From Geodermatophilus obscurus (GTDB lineage: Bacteria > Actinomycetota > Actinomycetes > Mycobacteriales > Geodermatophilaceae), in the NCBI RefSeq assembly GCF_900115395.1, contig NZ_FOWE01000012.1, forward strand, positions 110,596 to 174,595: DNA of 64,000 nucleotides. The letters are read 5' to 3'. The notes under the pieces were generated by a model that saw only the letters and a program-made list of their open reading frames with translations, did not search any database and had not been told where the DNA came from. Positions 1 through 7,955 of this stretch are shown piece by piece; positions within the stretch are counted from its first letter, which is position 1; each line of letters begins with the position of its first letter. A program made the position numbers and the translations under genes.

Positions 1-517
1 TGCGGGCGTGCTGGCTGAGCCGGGCGTGGGCGTCGGCGTTGGCGACGGCCACGGCCACGGCCTCGGCGACCTCCCGGGCGGCCTCGACGGACCCGTCGGA
101 GGAGAACGCCCCCGGGTGGGTGGAGTAGATGTTCAGCGCCCCGATCGAGCTGCCCTGGTAGGGCAGGGGCGTCGACAGCGAGCTGCGCACCCCGACGTCG
201 ACCACCCGCGCGGTGTAGTCCGGCCACCGGGTCTCGGTCCGCATGTCGTCGACCCGCAGCTGCACCCCGGCGCGCCCGGCGTCCAGGCAGGGGCCGTGGC
301 CCTGCGCGTACTGCAGCTCGTCGGCGGCCAGCGCCATGTCCCCGAAGTGGGCGGCGGTCGTCGCGGTGTCCCCGCGGACGAGGGTGATCGACGTCGACTC
401 GGCGCCGGGCACGTGCTCGGCCGCCAGCCGGGTGACCTCCCCGAGGACGTCGGACAGCTCCCGGTCGGCCAGCTGCAACCGGCTCAGTGCTCGCCAGAGG
501 TCGTCCACGGCGCTCAT
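1..517 (-). CDS. GAF-domain protein, C-terminus cut by window edge
   Basis: An uninterrupted minus-strand frame starts at an ATG at 517 (MSAVDDLWRALSRLQ) and runs off the left edge, so only about the first 172 residues are visible. The visible part reads as a GAF sensor domain: a hydrophobic strand (STSITLVRGD), the QYAQGHGPCLDAGR segment typical of actinobacterial GAF proteins, a DMRTETRWPDY stretch and a PLPYQGSSIGALNIYS strand. In actinobacteria this GAF subtype is usually followed by an ANTAR RNA-binding domain, which would lie outside the window; that is inference. It is divergent from the ATPase gene at 653, and both could belong to a stress-signalling set. No signal peptide or membrane segment is visible. 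Confidence 0.75.
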   Translation of the reverse strand, partial: MSAVDDLWRALSRLQLADRELSDVLGEVTRLAAEHVPGAESTSITLVRGDTATTAAHFGDMALAADELQYAQGHGPCLDAGRAGVQLRVDDMRTETRWPDYTARVVDVGVRSSLSTPLPYQGSSIGALNIYSTHPGAFSSDGSVEAAREVAEAVAVAVANADAHARLSQHAR

Positions 518-652
518 CCTGCCCGGCGCGGCGGTGGACCGGGGCAGCGAGGCGCAGCAGGCCGGTCCGGGGGCCGCCGCTGCGCGGCCCGGCCGTTTCG
601 GCGAGGATGTGCACGCCGACGACGGCGCCACGGACGGACGGGGAGGTGGGCG

Positions 653-1150
653 ATGGGCGAGCAGGCGTGGCCGCTCGCTCCCGTGCCCTCCGTCGCCGGT
701 GACGTCTGGCACTGGCAGCTGGAGACCATGCACGTCGTCTCCCGGGTGCGCGCCGACCTGCGGGCCCGCATCGCCCACCCGTCGGTGAGCTCGTCGTCGA
801 CCGAGGACGCCCGCGACGGCCTGCTGCTGGTCTTCGAGGAGCTGGCCTCCAACGCGCTGCGCCACGGTGGCGGCGACGTGCGCGCCCTCGTCGTCGCCGG
901 CCCCTCGGGCTGGCTGCTCGACCTCAGCGACGAGGCACCCGACCGCCCGCCGGTGCCCGCCGTCGACCGGGACCCCTCCCTCGGCGGGATGGGGCTGCAC
1001 CTGGTAGCGCAGCTGTCGCTCGACTACGGCTGGGAGCGCCGACCCGGCCGCAAGCACGTCTGGTCGCGGCTACCCTCCGGGCTGGCCCCGCTCGAGGGCC
1101 TCAGCGACCGGGTGCCCGAGCCGCGCGCCCCGGAGCTCCCGCGCGACTGA
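653..1150 (+). CDS. Anti-sigma-type ATP-binding protein (HATPase_c_2)
   Basis: A 165-aa soluble protein. FEELASNALRHGG is the N box and GGMGLHLVAQL the G box of the GHKL ATPase fold, as in RsbW/SpoIIAB-like serine kinases that phosphorylate anti-sigma-factor antagonists. There is no sensor or histidine phosphoacceptor domain, so it is a stand-alone regulator and not a sensor kinase. I chose the ATG at 653 because the frame upstream is low-complexity shadow of the divergent GAF gene and GGGAGG lies a few bases before this codon. It converges on the zinc-ribbon gene with a 6-nt gap. The partner sigma or antagonist protein cannot be identified here. Confidence 0.8.
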   Translation: MGEQAWPLAPVPSVAGDVWHWQLETMHVVSRVRADLRARIAHPSVSSSSTEDARDGLLLVFEELASNALRHGGGDVRALVVAGPSGWLLDLSDEAPDRPPVPAVDRDPSLGGMGLHLVAQLSLDYGWERRPGRKHVWSRLPSGLAPLEGLSDRVPEPRAPELPRD

Positions 1151-1156
1151 CGCCGC

Positions 1157-1393
1157 TCAGGCGGAGTCGGCGACCGGGGCCTCCCGGTGCTCGGCGCGCG
1201 CGCAGTGGGCGCAGCAGTAGAACTGCCCCTCGACGACGACGCCGTGGCCGACCACCTTCACCCCGCAGTGCTCGCAGATCGGGGCCATGCGGTGGATGGC
1301 GCACTCGAAGCTGTCGAAGGTGTGCCGGGCGCCCTGCGCCACCACCTCGAAGCTCATGTCGTAGTCGTTGCCGCAGACCTCGCAGACCGCCAT
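1157..1393 (-). CDS. Small Cys-rich zinc-ribbon protein (prokaryotic metallothionein-like)
   Basis: A 78-aa protein starting at an ATG at 1393. It has three Cys clusters: CEVCGNDYD at the N-terminus, CEHCGVKVVGHG in the middle and CCAHCAR near the C-terminus, with HTFDSFECAIH between the first two. This is the layout of short actinobacterial proteins annotated as prokaryotic metallothionein, and it predicts binding of one or more Zn ions. The precise role, whether metal storage or a structural zinc finger, is not known. It is a probable single-gene unit converging on the ATPase gene. Confidence 0.8.
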   Translation of the reverse strand: MAVCEVCGNDYDMSFEVVAQGARHTFDSFECAIHRMAPICEHCGVKVVGHGVVVEGQFYCCAHCARAEHREAPVADSA

Positions 1394-1436
1394 GGGCCCT
1401 CCATTCCCCGGACGGGGCCGGCGGACACGGGAGGGT

Positions 1437-2141
1437 TCAGCTCCCGCGCCGGGCGGTCCAGGAGGACACGAAGTCGCGCAGGCTCCGGGTGGGCCGCAGC
1501 CACGCGCCGTCGGGCGGGAGGGCGTCGAGGCGGACGCGGTCCAGCGGGGCGGCGAAGGCGCCGGGGACGTCCTCGATGTCGATGAACTCGATGAGGTCCG
1601 AGCCGATCGCGTAGCCGGCGACCTCGCTGAACGCGACGACGACGACCTGCGTGCCGGCCCGCGCGAGCTCCTCGAGCGGCTCGGCGAAGTTGCGGCCGTC
1701 GCCGGAGAAGACGACGAGGCGGCGCAGCCGGTGGCTGTGCCCGCGGACCTCGATGTGGTCGAGCATCGCCTGGTCGATGTCGTCGTCGGGCTGGGCCTTG
1801 GGCCGGGCGAAGACGGCGTAGCCGAAGCCGCGCAGGGCCTCGACCCAGCGCTGCAGGGAGCCCACGACCGGCGGGATGTTGGCGAAGACGCAGGCCTCTA
1901 CCTCGGGTGCGTCCGCAGCGGCGGGGTCGCCGGCGCCGTCGACGAACCACGCGGCGATCGCGTCGAAGCGCGGCCGGGAGGCGGCGGTGGGGCGGGCCCC
2001 GATGACCGTGGACAGGGTCATGTCGATGTTGGGCGCGTCCCAGATGAGCAGGTCGAGGGCCGGTCGTCCCCGGCCCTGCGCCTCGTCGGGGAACGCGGTC
2101 GCCGACACGGTGGGCTCCACGGCCACGCTGGTCTCGGTCAC
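1437..2141 (-). CDS. NYN-domain (PIN-like) putative RNase
   Basis: A 234-aa protein if started at the GTG at 2141 (VTETSVAV). The open frame continues to 2327, but that extension is Pro/Arg/Ser-rich and would overlap the preceding GGDEF-EAL gene; an in-frame ATG at 2270 is an alternative. The core carries the acidic NYN/LabA signature: LLIWDAPNIDM at strand 1, QPDDDIDQAMLDHI in the middle and VVFSGDGRNF before the last strand, which together form the metal-binding acidic site of PIN-like nucleases. Members are thought to cleave RNA, but no substrate can be read from the sequence. No membrane segments. Confidence 0.75.
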   Translation of the reverse strand: MTETSVAVEPTVSATAFPDEAQGRGRPALDLLIWDAPNIDMTLSTVIGARPTAASRPRFDAIAAWFVDGAGDPAAADAPEVEACVFANIPPVVGSLQRWVEALRGFGYAVFARPKAQPDDDIDQAMLDHIEVRGHSHRLRRLVVFSGDGRNFAEPLEELARAGTQVVVVAFSEVAGYAIGSDLIEFIDIEDVPGAFAAPLDRVRLDALPPDGAWLRPTRSLRDFVSSWTARRGS

Positions 2142-2286
2142 GGGGGCAGTCTGCCCGGTCGGCTCCCGAGCACCGGGCTGCAGGGCGGTGGGCACCCGGG
2201 CAGGCGGCCCGGCCGGTGACGTCGCCCGCCGGACGGCGCGCCGGCGCACCGGACTGGTCCCGCTCCCCATGCCGGTCCGGGTGGGC

Positions 2287-4386
2287 TCAGCCGAGCTGGC
2301 CGGCGAGGGCCATCGCGCAGGAGTCACCGCCGCCGTCGTGCACCCGGGAGGCCCAGCGCTCGACGTCGGCCGCCGCCATCGGGCGGGCGAGCAGGTAGCC
2401 CTGCGCGGAGTCGCAGCCGGCCTCGCGGACCATGCGCAGGTGCTCGGCGGTCTCCACGCCCTCGGCGACCGAGCGGATGCCCAGCGTGTGGGCCAGCTCG
2501 ACGATGGCGCCGAGGACGGCGCCCGTGCCGCCGGAGGCCAACCGCTCGGCCGCGGTGATCAGCGAGCGGTCGATCTTCAGCGTGCCGATGGGCAGGGCCA
2601 TGAGCTGCGCCAGCGAGGACCAGCCGGTGCCGAAGTCGTCGATGGCCACCCGGACGCCGAAGTTCTGCAGGACGGCGAGCTGGTCCTCGGCGCGGGTCGG
2701 GTCCTCGGCGACGCAGGTCTCGGTCAGCTCGAGCATGAGCTGCTCGGCGGCGAGGCCGGAGTCCCGGAGCGCCGTGCGGACGTCGCGCACCAGCGTCTCG
2801 GCGGAGAAGTGGCGGGCGCTGATGTTGACCGCCATCCGCAGCGCCAGCCCCTGCTCGGCCCACGCGGCGGCCTGCCGGGTCGTCTCGTGCAGCAGCCAGC
2901 GGGTGATGGGGATGAGCTGGCCGGTCTCCTCGGCGACGGAGAGGAAGGCGTCGGGGCCGAGCAGCCCGCGCTCGGGGTGCTGCCAGCGCAGCAGCGCCTC
3001 CACGCCCTCGACCTGGCCGGTGTCGAGCCGCACCACGGGTTGGTAGTGGACGACGAGCTGGTCCATCACGCCGTCGCGGAGGCGGGTGGCGACGTCCATG
3101 CGCCAGCGGGCGGCGTCGCGCAGCCCCGGGGAGAACAGGTGCACCCGGTCGCGCCCGGCGGCCTTCGCCTCGTAGCCGGCGGCGTCGGCGTCGCTGAGCA
3201 GCTGGTGCGGCTTGCGGAGGCCGGGCTGGGCGACGGCGACGCCGATGCTCGCCGACACGGGCACGGTCAGCCCGGCCGCGGTGAACGGCCGGGCGAAGGA
3301 GCGTTGCAGGCGGAAGGCGAGCGAGGCGGCCTCGGGGCTGTCGCAGGAGCGGGCCAGGACGACGAACTGGTCGCCGCCGAGCCGGCCGACGGCGTCACCC
3401 GGGCGGACCTGGCCGGTGAGCCGGGCGCCCACCTGGCGCAGCAGCTCGTCGCCGACCTCGTGGCCCAGGGACTCGTTGACGGTCTTGAAGCCGTCGATGT
3501 CGAGGAAGAGGAGGGCCGGCCGCGAGGTGTCGTCGGTGAGCGCCTCCTCGATGAGCTCGAGCAGGCGTGCCCGGTTGGGCAGGCCGGTGAGGTCGTCGTG
3601 GGTGGCCTGCCAGGCCAGCCGCAGCTCGCCGCGGGCGCGCTCGCTGACGTCGGTGTGGGTGACGACGACCTGCCCGGTGTCGTCCACCCTCGCTGCCTGC
3701 AGCCGCCACCAGGTCGTCTCGCCGGCCAGGTCGTGGGAGTAGTCGTGGGCGAAGCCGTCCGGCGCCCCGCCGACGCCGGTGCGCAGCCGGCGCAGGCCCG
3801 CGGCGATCTGCTCGGCGTCGCCCGGGGCCAGGCCCTGCCGGATCCGGGTGACGTAGTCGTCCCCGATCTCGGCCGGTTGCCAGCCGCTGCGCCGCACCTG
3901 TTCGGCGTTGCCCGCCCAGACCCGGTTGACCGTGAGGATCCGGCCCTGCGCGTCGAGGAGGACCGTGGGTGAGGGCAGCGCGTCGAGGACGCGGGCCAGT
4001 TGCTGCAGCTCGTGCACCTGGGCGGCCTGCTGGCGGCGCCGGGTGTCGATGTCGCGGAGGAAGACGACGACCCCGCCGTGCGTGTCGGGCGAGGCGCGGA
4101 CCTCGAACCACCGGCCGTGCGGCTCGTAGAGGTACTCGAAGGCCCGCGGCCGGCCCTCGGCGACGGCGGCGCGCACGTGGGCCTGCAGCTCGGACCCGAG
4201 CACGTCCGGGACGCAGTCGCGCACCGGGCGGCCGAGCAGCCGGGCCGGAGGCCGCTGCAGGAGGTCGGCGAGGGCGGCGTTCACCCAGGTGAACCGCCAC
4301 TCGTGATCGAGGCGGCAGACCGCGTCCGGGACGCCTGCCAACAGGTCCGGTGGCGCGGTCATGACCATCTGGTCGGAGTGCTGCAC
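2287..4386 (-). CDS. PAS-PAS-GGDEF-EAL cyclic-di-GMP signalling protein
   Basis: A 699-aa soluble protein. I start it at the GTG at 4386 (VQHSDQMVMTAPP) because a GGGGGAAGAGGG ribosome site lies just upstream; the open frame continues to 4533. Order: two PAS-type sensor domains (about residues 10-270, with WVNAALADLL and TVNRVWAGN), a GGDEF domain with HDDLTGLPNR, and a C-terminal EAL domain. The cyclase signature is GGDQF, not GGDEF, while an RPGD inhibitory I-site is kept five residues upstream. The EAL part looks intact (VEALLRW, DDFGTGWSS). It therefore probably acts as a c-di-GMP phosphodiesterase whose GGDEF half is weak or regulatory (inference). No transmembrane segment is seen, so signals are probably cytosolic. 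Confidence 0.9.
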   Translation of the reverse strand: MQHSDQMVMTAPPDLLAGVPDAVCRLDHEWRFTWVNAALADLLQRPPARLLGRPVRDCVPDVLGSELQAHVRAAVAEGRPRAFEYLYEPHGRWFEVRASPDTHGGVVVFLRDIDTRRRQQAAQVHELQQLARVLDALPSPTVLLDAQGRILTVNRVWAGNAEQVRRSGWQPAEIGDDYVTRIRQGLAPGDAEQIAAGLRRLRTGVGGAPDGFAHDYSHDLAGETTWWRLQAARVDDTGQVVVTHTDVSERARGELRLAWQATHDDLTGLPNRARLLELIEEALTDDTSRPALLFLDIDGFKTVNESLGHEVGDELLRQVGARLTGQVRPGDAVGRLGGDQFVVLARSCDSPEAASLAFRLQRSFARPFTAAGLTVPVSASIGVAVAQPGLRKPHQLLSDADAAGYEAKAAGRDRVHLFSPGLRDAARWRMDVATRLRDGVMDQLVVHYQPVVRLDTGQVEGVEALLRWQHPERGLLGPDAFLSVAEETGQLIPITRWLLHETTRQAAAWAEQGLALRMAVNISARHFSAETLVRDVRTALRDSGLAAEQLMLELTETCVAEDPTRAEDQLAVLQNFGVRVAIDDFGTGWSSLAQLMALPIGTLKIDRSLITAAERLASGGTGAVLGAIVELAHTLGIRSVAEGVETAEHLRMVREAGCDSAQGYLLARPMAAADVERWASRVHDGGGDSCAMALAGQLG

Positions 4387-4529
4387 TCGTCCCTCTTCCC
4401 CCCGGTCGCGCTCCGGGCCCCGTTGTACAGACCTGTCCCGGGGGACGGACCGGGAGGGATGGGAAGTCGGTCCGTGCGCGACGCCTGTCCGAGAGTAGTG
4501 GAGCAAACCGTCTGGGGCAGGTCCCCTGG

Positions 4530-6176
4530 TCAACCGCGCGTCCGGCCTCCCACGGCGGCGCGCTCGGCCAGCCGGGCCACCGGGACGCCCGCCGGGAGGG
4601 TCCCCAGCACCGTGCCCCAGTCGCCGCCGAGCCGCGTGGCGCAGAAGGCGTCGGCCACCTCCGGCGGGGCGTGGCGGAGCAGCAGCGAGCCCTGCAGGCA
4701 GAGCGCGAGGAGCCCGGCGACCCGGCGGGCACGCAGCGGCAGGGCGTCGGTGTCCCCGAGCTCGGTGGCGAGCCGCCCCACCGCCTCGTCGAAGCGGACG
4801 TCGGCGCCGCGGGCGAGGTCGATCTCGGCCGTGACGGCGCTCAGCGACTCGCTGCTGCGGCCCAGCGCGCGCAGCACGTCGAGGGCGATGACGTTGCCCG
4901 AGCCCTCCCAGATGCTGTTCAGCGGCGCCTGCCGGTAGAGCCGGGGCAGGCCGGACTCCTCGACGTAGCCGTTGCCGCCGAGGACCTCCACGGCCTCGGC
5001 GACGACGGCCGGGGTGCGCTTGCAGACGAGGAACTTCGCGGCCGCGCCGGCCAGCCGCAGGAACGCCGTCTCCCCCGCGTCGACGGCGGCCGCGAGCCGG
5101 ATGGCCAGGGCCGTCGCGGCCTCGCTCTCGACCGCGAGGTCGGCGAGGACGTTCTGCATGAGCGGCTGGTCGGCCAGCCGGGCGCCGAAGGCGCGGCGGT
5201 GGCGGGTGTGGTGCAGCGCCTGGGTGAGCGCGGCGCGGACGGTGGCCGCCGAGCCGATGACGCAGTCGAGGCGGGTGGCGGCGACCATCTCGATGATCGT
5301 CGGGACACCGCGGCCGGGGTCACCGACCAGCCAGCCGGTGGTGCCGTCGAACTCGACCTCGCCCGAGGCGTTGGCGCGGTCGCCGAGCTTGTCCTTGAGG
5401 CGCTGGAGGCGGAAGACGTTGCGGCTGCCGTCGGGGAGCACCCGGGGCACGAGGAAGCAGGAGAGGCCCTCCGGCGCCTGGGCCAGCACGAGGAAGAGGT
5501 CGCTCATCGGGGCGCTGGTGAACCACTTGTGCCCGGTGAGGGTGTGCGTGCCGTCGGCGTTCGGGACCGCCCGGGTGGTGTTGGTGCGGACGTCGGAGCC
5601 GCCCTGCTTCTCGGTCATGCCCATGCCGGCGACCAGCCCGGGCTTGGCGGCGGGGTCGGTCAGGCCGGGCCGGTAGCCGGTCCCGGTGAGACCGGGTTCG
5701 TACCGGGCGGCCAGGTCGGGCGCCGCGCGGAGCGCCGGGACGACGGCGTAGGTCATCGTCACCGGGCAGCCGTGGCCGGCCTCGACCTGGGTCCAGGCCA
5801 GGTAGCCGACGGCGCGGCGGACGTGCGCGTGCCGGTCGCCGGCGTCTGCGGCCGCCCAGGGCGCCCCGGCCAGGCCGTGCCCGAACGCCGTCGCCATGAG
5901 CTCGTGCCAGGCGGGGTGGAACTCGACCTCGTCGATCCGGTGGCCGTAGCGGTCGTGCGTGCGCAGGACGGGCCGGTACTCGTCGGCCAGGCGGCCCCAC
6001 TCGCGTGCCTGTTCGCTGCCGGCGAGCCGCCCGAGGTCGGCCAGGGAGGCGAGCGTGGCCTCGTCGGCGTGCCGGACGCAGGCCTCGGCCAGCGCTGCGT
6101 CGTCGGCGACCGGGTCGTACCCGGTCAGCGGCGGCACCTGGTTGGTCACCTCGTGCGTCGTGCCCACGGCGGGCAC
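4530..6176 (-). CDS. AidB-like acyl-CoA dehydrogenase
   Basis: A 548-aa flavoprotein, the length of E. coli AidB and longer than the usual 380-390-aa acyl-CoA dehydrogenases. It has the AidB-type N-terminal block (HPAWHELMATAFGHGL), the flavin/substrate segment MGMTEKQGGSDVRTNTT, TGHKWFTSAPMSDLFLVLAQ, and the C-terminal EVLGGNGYVEESGLPRLYRQAPLNSIWEGSGNV region that includes the position of the catalytic base. AidB proteins bind FAD and DNA and are linked to alkylation damage; their in vivo substrate is unsettled. The ATG start at 6176 gives a clean N-terminus and is preceded by the palindrome at 6222-6247. The next gene upstream is the DUF222-HNH gene. Confidence 0.85.
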   Translation of the reverse strand: MPAVGTTHEVTNQVPPLTGYDPVADDAALAEACVRHADEATLASLADLGRLAGSEQAREWGRLADEYRPVLRTHDRYGHRIDEVEFHPAWHELMATAFGHGLAGAPWAAADAGDRHAHVRRAVGYLAWTQVEAGHGCPVTMTYAVVPALRAAPDLAARYEPGLTGTGYRPGLTDPAAKPGLVAGMGMTEKQGGSDVRTNTTRAVPNADGTHTLTGHKWFTSAPMSDLFLVLAQAPEGLSCFLVPRVLPDGSRNVFRLQRLKDKLGDRANASGEVEFDGTTGWLVGDPGRGVPTIIEMVAATRLDCVIGSAATVRAALTQALHHTRHRRAFGARLADQPLMQNVLADLAVESEAATALAIRLAAAVDAGETAFLRLAGAAAKFLVCKRTPAVVAEAVEVLGGNGYVEESGLPRLYRQAPLNSIWEGSGNVIALDVLRALGRSSESLSAVTAEIDLARGADVRFDEAVGRLATELGDTDALPLRARRVAGLLALCLQGSLLLRHAPPEVADAFCATRLGGDWGTVLGTLPAGVPVARLAERAAVGGRTRG

Positions 6177-6221
6177 CGTACGGCCGTCGGCCGGCTGTGC
6201 ACCTCACTCGCGCGCCCACGG

Positions 6222-6247
6222 CCCGCCGTTCCACGTGGAACGGCGGG
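6222..6247. promoter_or_regulatory. 26-bp perfect palindrome with parS-like core
   Basis: A perfect palindrome with no spacer, between the end of the DUF222 gene (6269) and the start of the AidB-like gene (6176). Its core at 6228-6241 is GTTCCACGTGGAAC. ParB binding sites have the consensus TGTTNCACGTGAAACA in Bacillus and closely related forms in actinobacteria; this core differs only by C for T, and symmetrically G for A, at one position per half. The same 14-mer recurs at 28677-28690. A terminator hairpin is the alternative reading, but there is no loop and no T-run. Confidence 0.45.
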
Positions 6248-6268
6248 TGCGCGTCCGGGGCTGCCGAC

Positions 6269-7444
6269 TCAGGCGGCCGTGGGTGCGATGGGTGCCAGGT
6301 GTGCGGGGACGGTGATCTCGGTGCCGTCGGGTCGCCAGGTGCGCCACCGCCCGCTCGGTTGTCGCTCGACCCGGAAGCCGTGGTGGACCTTCGTGTGGTG
6401 CCGCTCGCACAGCAGCGCGGAGTTCTCCAACGAGGTCTCGCCGCCGTCGATCCAGTGCACGAGGTGGTGCACGTCGGTCCAGTGGCTGGGTGCGTCGCAG
6501 CCGGTGAACACGCAGCCGCCGTCGCGCAGCTCCACCGCCCGTCGGAGGCCCCCGGAGACGAGTCGCTGCTCGCGTCCCACGTCCAGCGGTACGCCGTCGG
6601 GGCCGAACACCACGCGGGAGATGCGGCCGTCGCAGGCGAGCCAGCGGGCTCGGGCGGCGGAGATGGTGGCGCCGAAGCCCATGTCCGCGGTGCCCGCACC
6701 CGACGCGAGGTCGTCGAGGTCGATGCGCACGGCCACGTGGGGCTTGACCGACCGCAGCACCGGCACCGCGCCGGTGGCGAGGGCGTTGTCGGCGATCTGC
6801 ACCAGTGCGTCGCCCTGCCGCTGGGCGCGGGTGCGGTCGTCCCCGGCGGGGCGGTCGGCCTGCACGTGGGCCTCGACCGCCGTCTGGAACTTCTCCCCAC
6901 CCACGGCATCCAGGTGACCGCGGAAGGACACCGACCCGTCGGCGTGCCTGGAGATGGTGAGTGAGCGCCCCTCGGTGGGGTCCGGCTCCGGACCGTCGGG
7001 GTCGAGCCGGTCGAGGTAGTGCTCGACGACCTTCACCAACGTGGCGTGGTCCCGTTCCACCGCCACGCCGGTGAGCACGCCGTCGACCTCACCGAGGTCC
7101 ACCCCGGCCGCGGCGAACGCGGCCAGCCTCTGCGGCGCCACCAGCTTCGCCGCTTCGGCGACCTGCTCGGCGGTGACCAGCCCGGCCTCGGCCGCCTCGG
7201 CCAGGACGGGCAGGTGCTGCAGGACGCGGCCGTTGCCGACGATCCGCGACGCCACCGATCCCGACACCCGGCAGTGACCCCGCAGCCACGAAGCCATCGA
7301 CTTCTGCCCGTCCCGCTCCGGCGCCTGCGCCAGCTCCGCCGCCCGCACCCGGCGGGCCAGCGCGGCGTCGATCCGGTTGCGCTCGGCGACCAGCGCGGCG
7401 ACGTCGTCGAGGACGTCACCCGTCTGCCAGCCGGTCGAACACAT
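6269..7444 (-). CDS. DUF222/13E12-family protein with HNH nuclease domain (copy 1)
   Basis: A 391-aa protein with an N-terminal helical DUF222 domain (ERNRIDAALARRVRAAEL) and a C-terminal HNH motif: CVFTGCDAP, DVHHLVHWIDGG, NSALLCERHHTKVHHG. It is the actinobacterial REP13E12 family, usually multicopy and of unknown biological role; the HNH domain predicts a metal-dependent endonuclease. It is a close paralogue of the gene at 30998, nearly identical over long stretches. I chose the ATG at 7444, not the in-frame ATG at 7456, because the latter lies inside a TATGAC -10-like hexamer. Transcription probably starts at or next to the ATG (leaderless). A LexA-box-like sequence covers the start codon. 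Confidence 0.85.
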   Translation of the reverse strand: MCSTGWQTGDVLDDVAALVAERNRIDAALARRVRAAELAQAPERDGQKSMASWLRGHCRVSGSVASRIVGNGRVLQHLPVLAEAAEAGLVTAEQVAEAAKLVAPQRLAAFAAAGVDLGEVDGVLTGVAVERDHATLVKVVEHYLDRLDPDGPEPDPTEGRSLTISRHADGSVSFRGHLDAVGGEKFQTAVEAHVQADRPAGDDRTRAQRQGDALVQIADNALATGAVPVLRSVKPHVAVRIDLDDLASGAGTADMGFGATISAARARWLACDGRISRVVFGPDGVPLDVGREQRLVSGGLRRAVELRDGGCVFTGCDAPSHWTDVHHLVHWIDGGETSLENSALLCERHHTKVHHGFRVERQPSGRWRTWRPDGTEITVPAHLAPIAPTAA

Positions 7445-7450
7445 GATCGA
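7435..7450 (-). promoter_or_regulatory. SOS (LexA) box over the DUF222 start codon
   Basis: Read on the gene strand the sequence is TCGATCATGTGTTCGA. The mycobacterial/actinobacterial SOS box is TCGAAC-N4-GTTCGA, so there is one mismatch (A to T at position 5). It sits directly downstream of a TATGAC -10-like element (7452-7457) and covers the ATG at 7444, where bound LexA would block transcription initiation. REP13E12 genes of M. tuberculosis are known members of the LexA regulon, which supports the call. Confidence 0.7.
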
Positions 7451-7559
7451 AGTCATAGCGGCACATCAGGTGGTCCACCAGCCGAATTCGCAGGTCAGGC
7501 CGCCGTCCACAATCCCATCAGCGGCCTTGACAGCGTCGGTTCCGCCGACCTCCCAGCGC

Positions 7560-7955
7560 TCAGTCGAGCGGCTGCACCAGTCGGCTGATCGCCAGCTGCG
7601 CCAGCGGCGCGTACCCCAGGACGACGGGCAGCGGCCCCCGGATGCGCAGGCCGGTGGTGCTGCCGCCATCGGGGCCGTCGGACACCCAGTGCACGAGGTG
7701 CAGCCGCACCGGTCCGGCCGACACCGTCCACGCCCACCGCCGGGCCACCTCGTCGACCGACTCGACCACGAACGGCAGCACGAGCCCCAGCGGTCCGCGC
7801 ACCCGGCCCTCCAGGCCGGCCCGCAGCCGGGGCTCGGGCACCTGCACGCCGGTGATCTGCGGCGCCCACGTGGGCCAGCGGGCGGGCTCGGCGTAACGCT
7901 CCCACGCCTCGGCCGGCGCCAGCGGTCCGGTCGCGTGCAGGGTCAGGGTCGTCAC
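7560..7955 (-). CDS. SRPBCC (START-like) family protein
   Basis: A 131-aa protein starting at a GTG at 7955 whose GTGA overlaps the cinA stop codon, so the pair is translationally coupled. It opens with TLTLHATGPLAPAEAWERYAEP and continues RWPTWAPQITGVQV, the typical start of polyketide cyclase/START-like hydrophobic-ligand-binding folds (first strand, helix, W-x-x-W segment). Later strands GLEGRVRGPLGLVLPFVVESVDE and RWAWTVSAGPVRLHLVHWV complete the helix-grip fold. There are no catalytic residues that would name a substrate. A lipid- or metabolite-binding role is inference from the fold. Confidence 0.75.
   Translation of the reverse strand: MTTLTLHATGPLAPAEAWERYAEPARWPTWAPQITGVQVPEPRLRAGLEGRVRGPLGLVLPFVVESVDEVARRWAWTVSAGPVRLHLVHWVSDGPDGGSTTGLRIRGPLPVVLGYAPLAQLAISRLVQPLD

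Noticed and set aside
8..652. Long plus-strand open frame leading into the ATPase gene
   Set aside because: It is a Gly/Val/Arg/Pro-rich shadow antiparallel to the GAF gene; the ATPase domain starts at 653 with its own ribosome site.
1876..3972. 698-aa plus-strand open frame
   Set aside because: It lies opposite the GGDEF-EAL gene, is compositionally biased (Gly/Ala/Val/Asp) and has no motifs; typical high-GC shadow.
6222..6247. Reading the 26-bp palindrome simply as a terminator
   Set aside because: A spacerless palindrome without a T-run is a poor terminator, and its 14-bp core recurs in a coding sequence at 28677; kept as parS-like, with the terminator reading noted.
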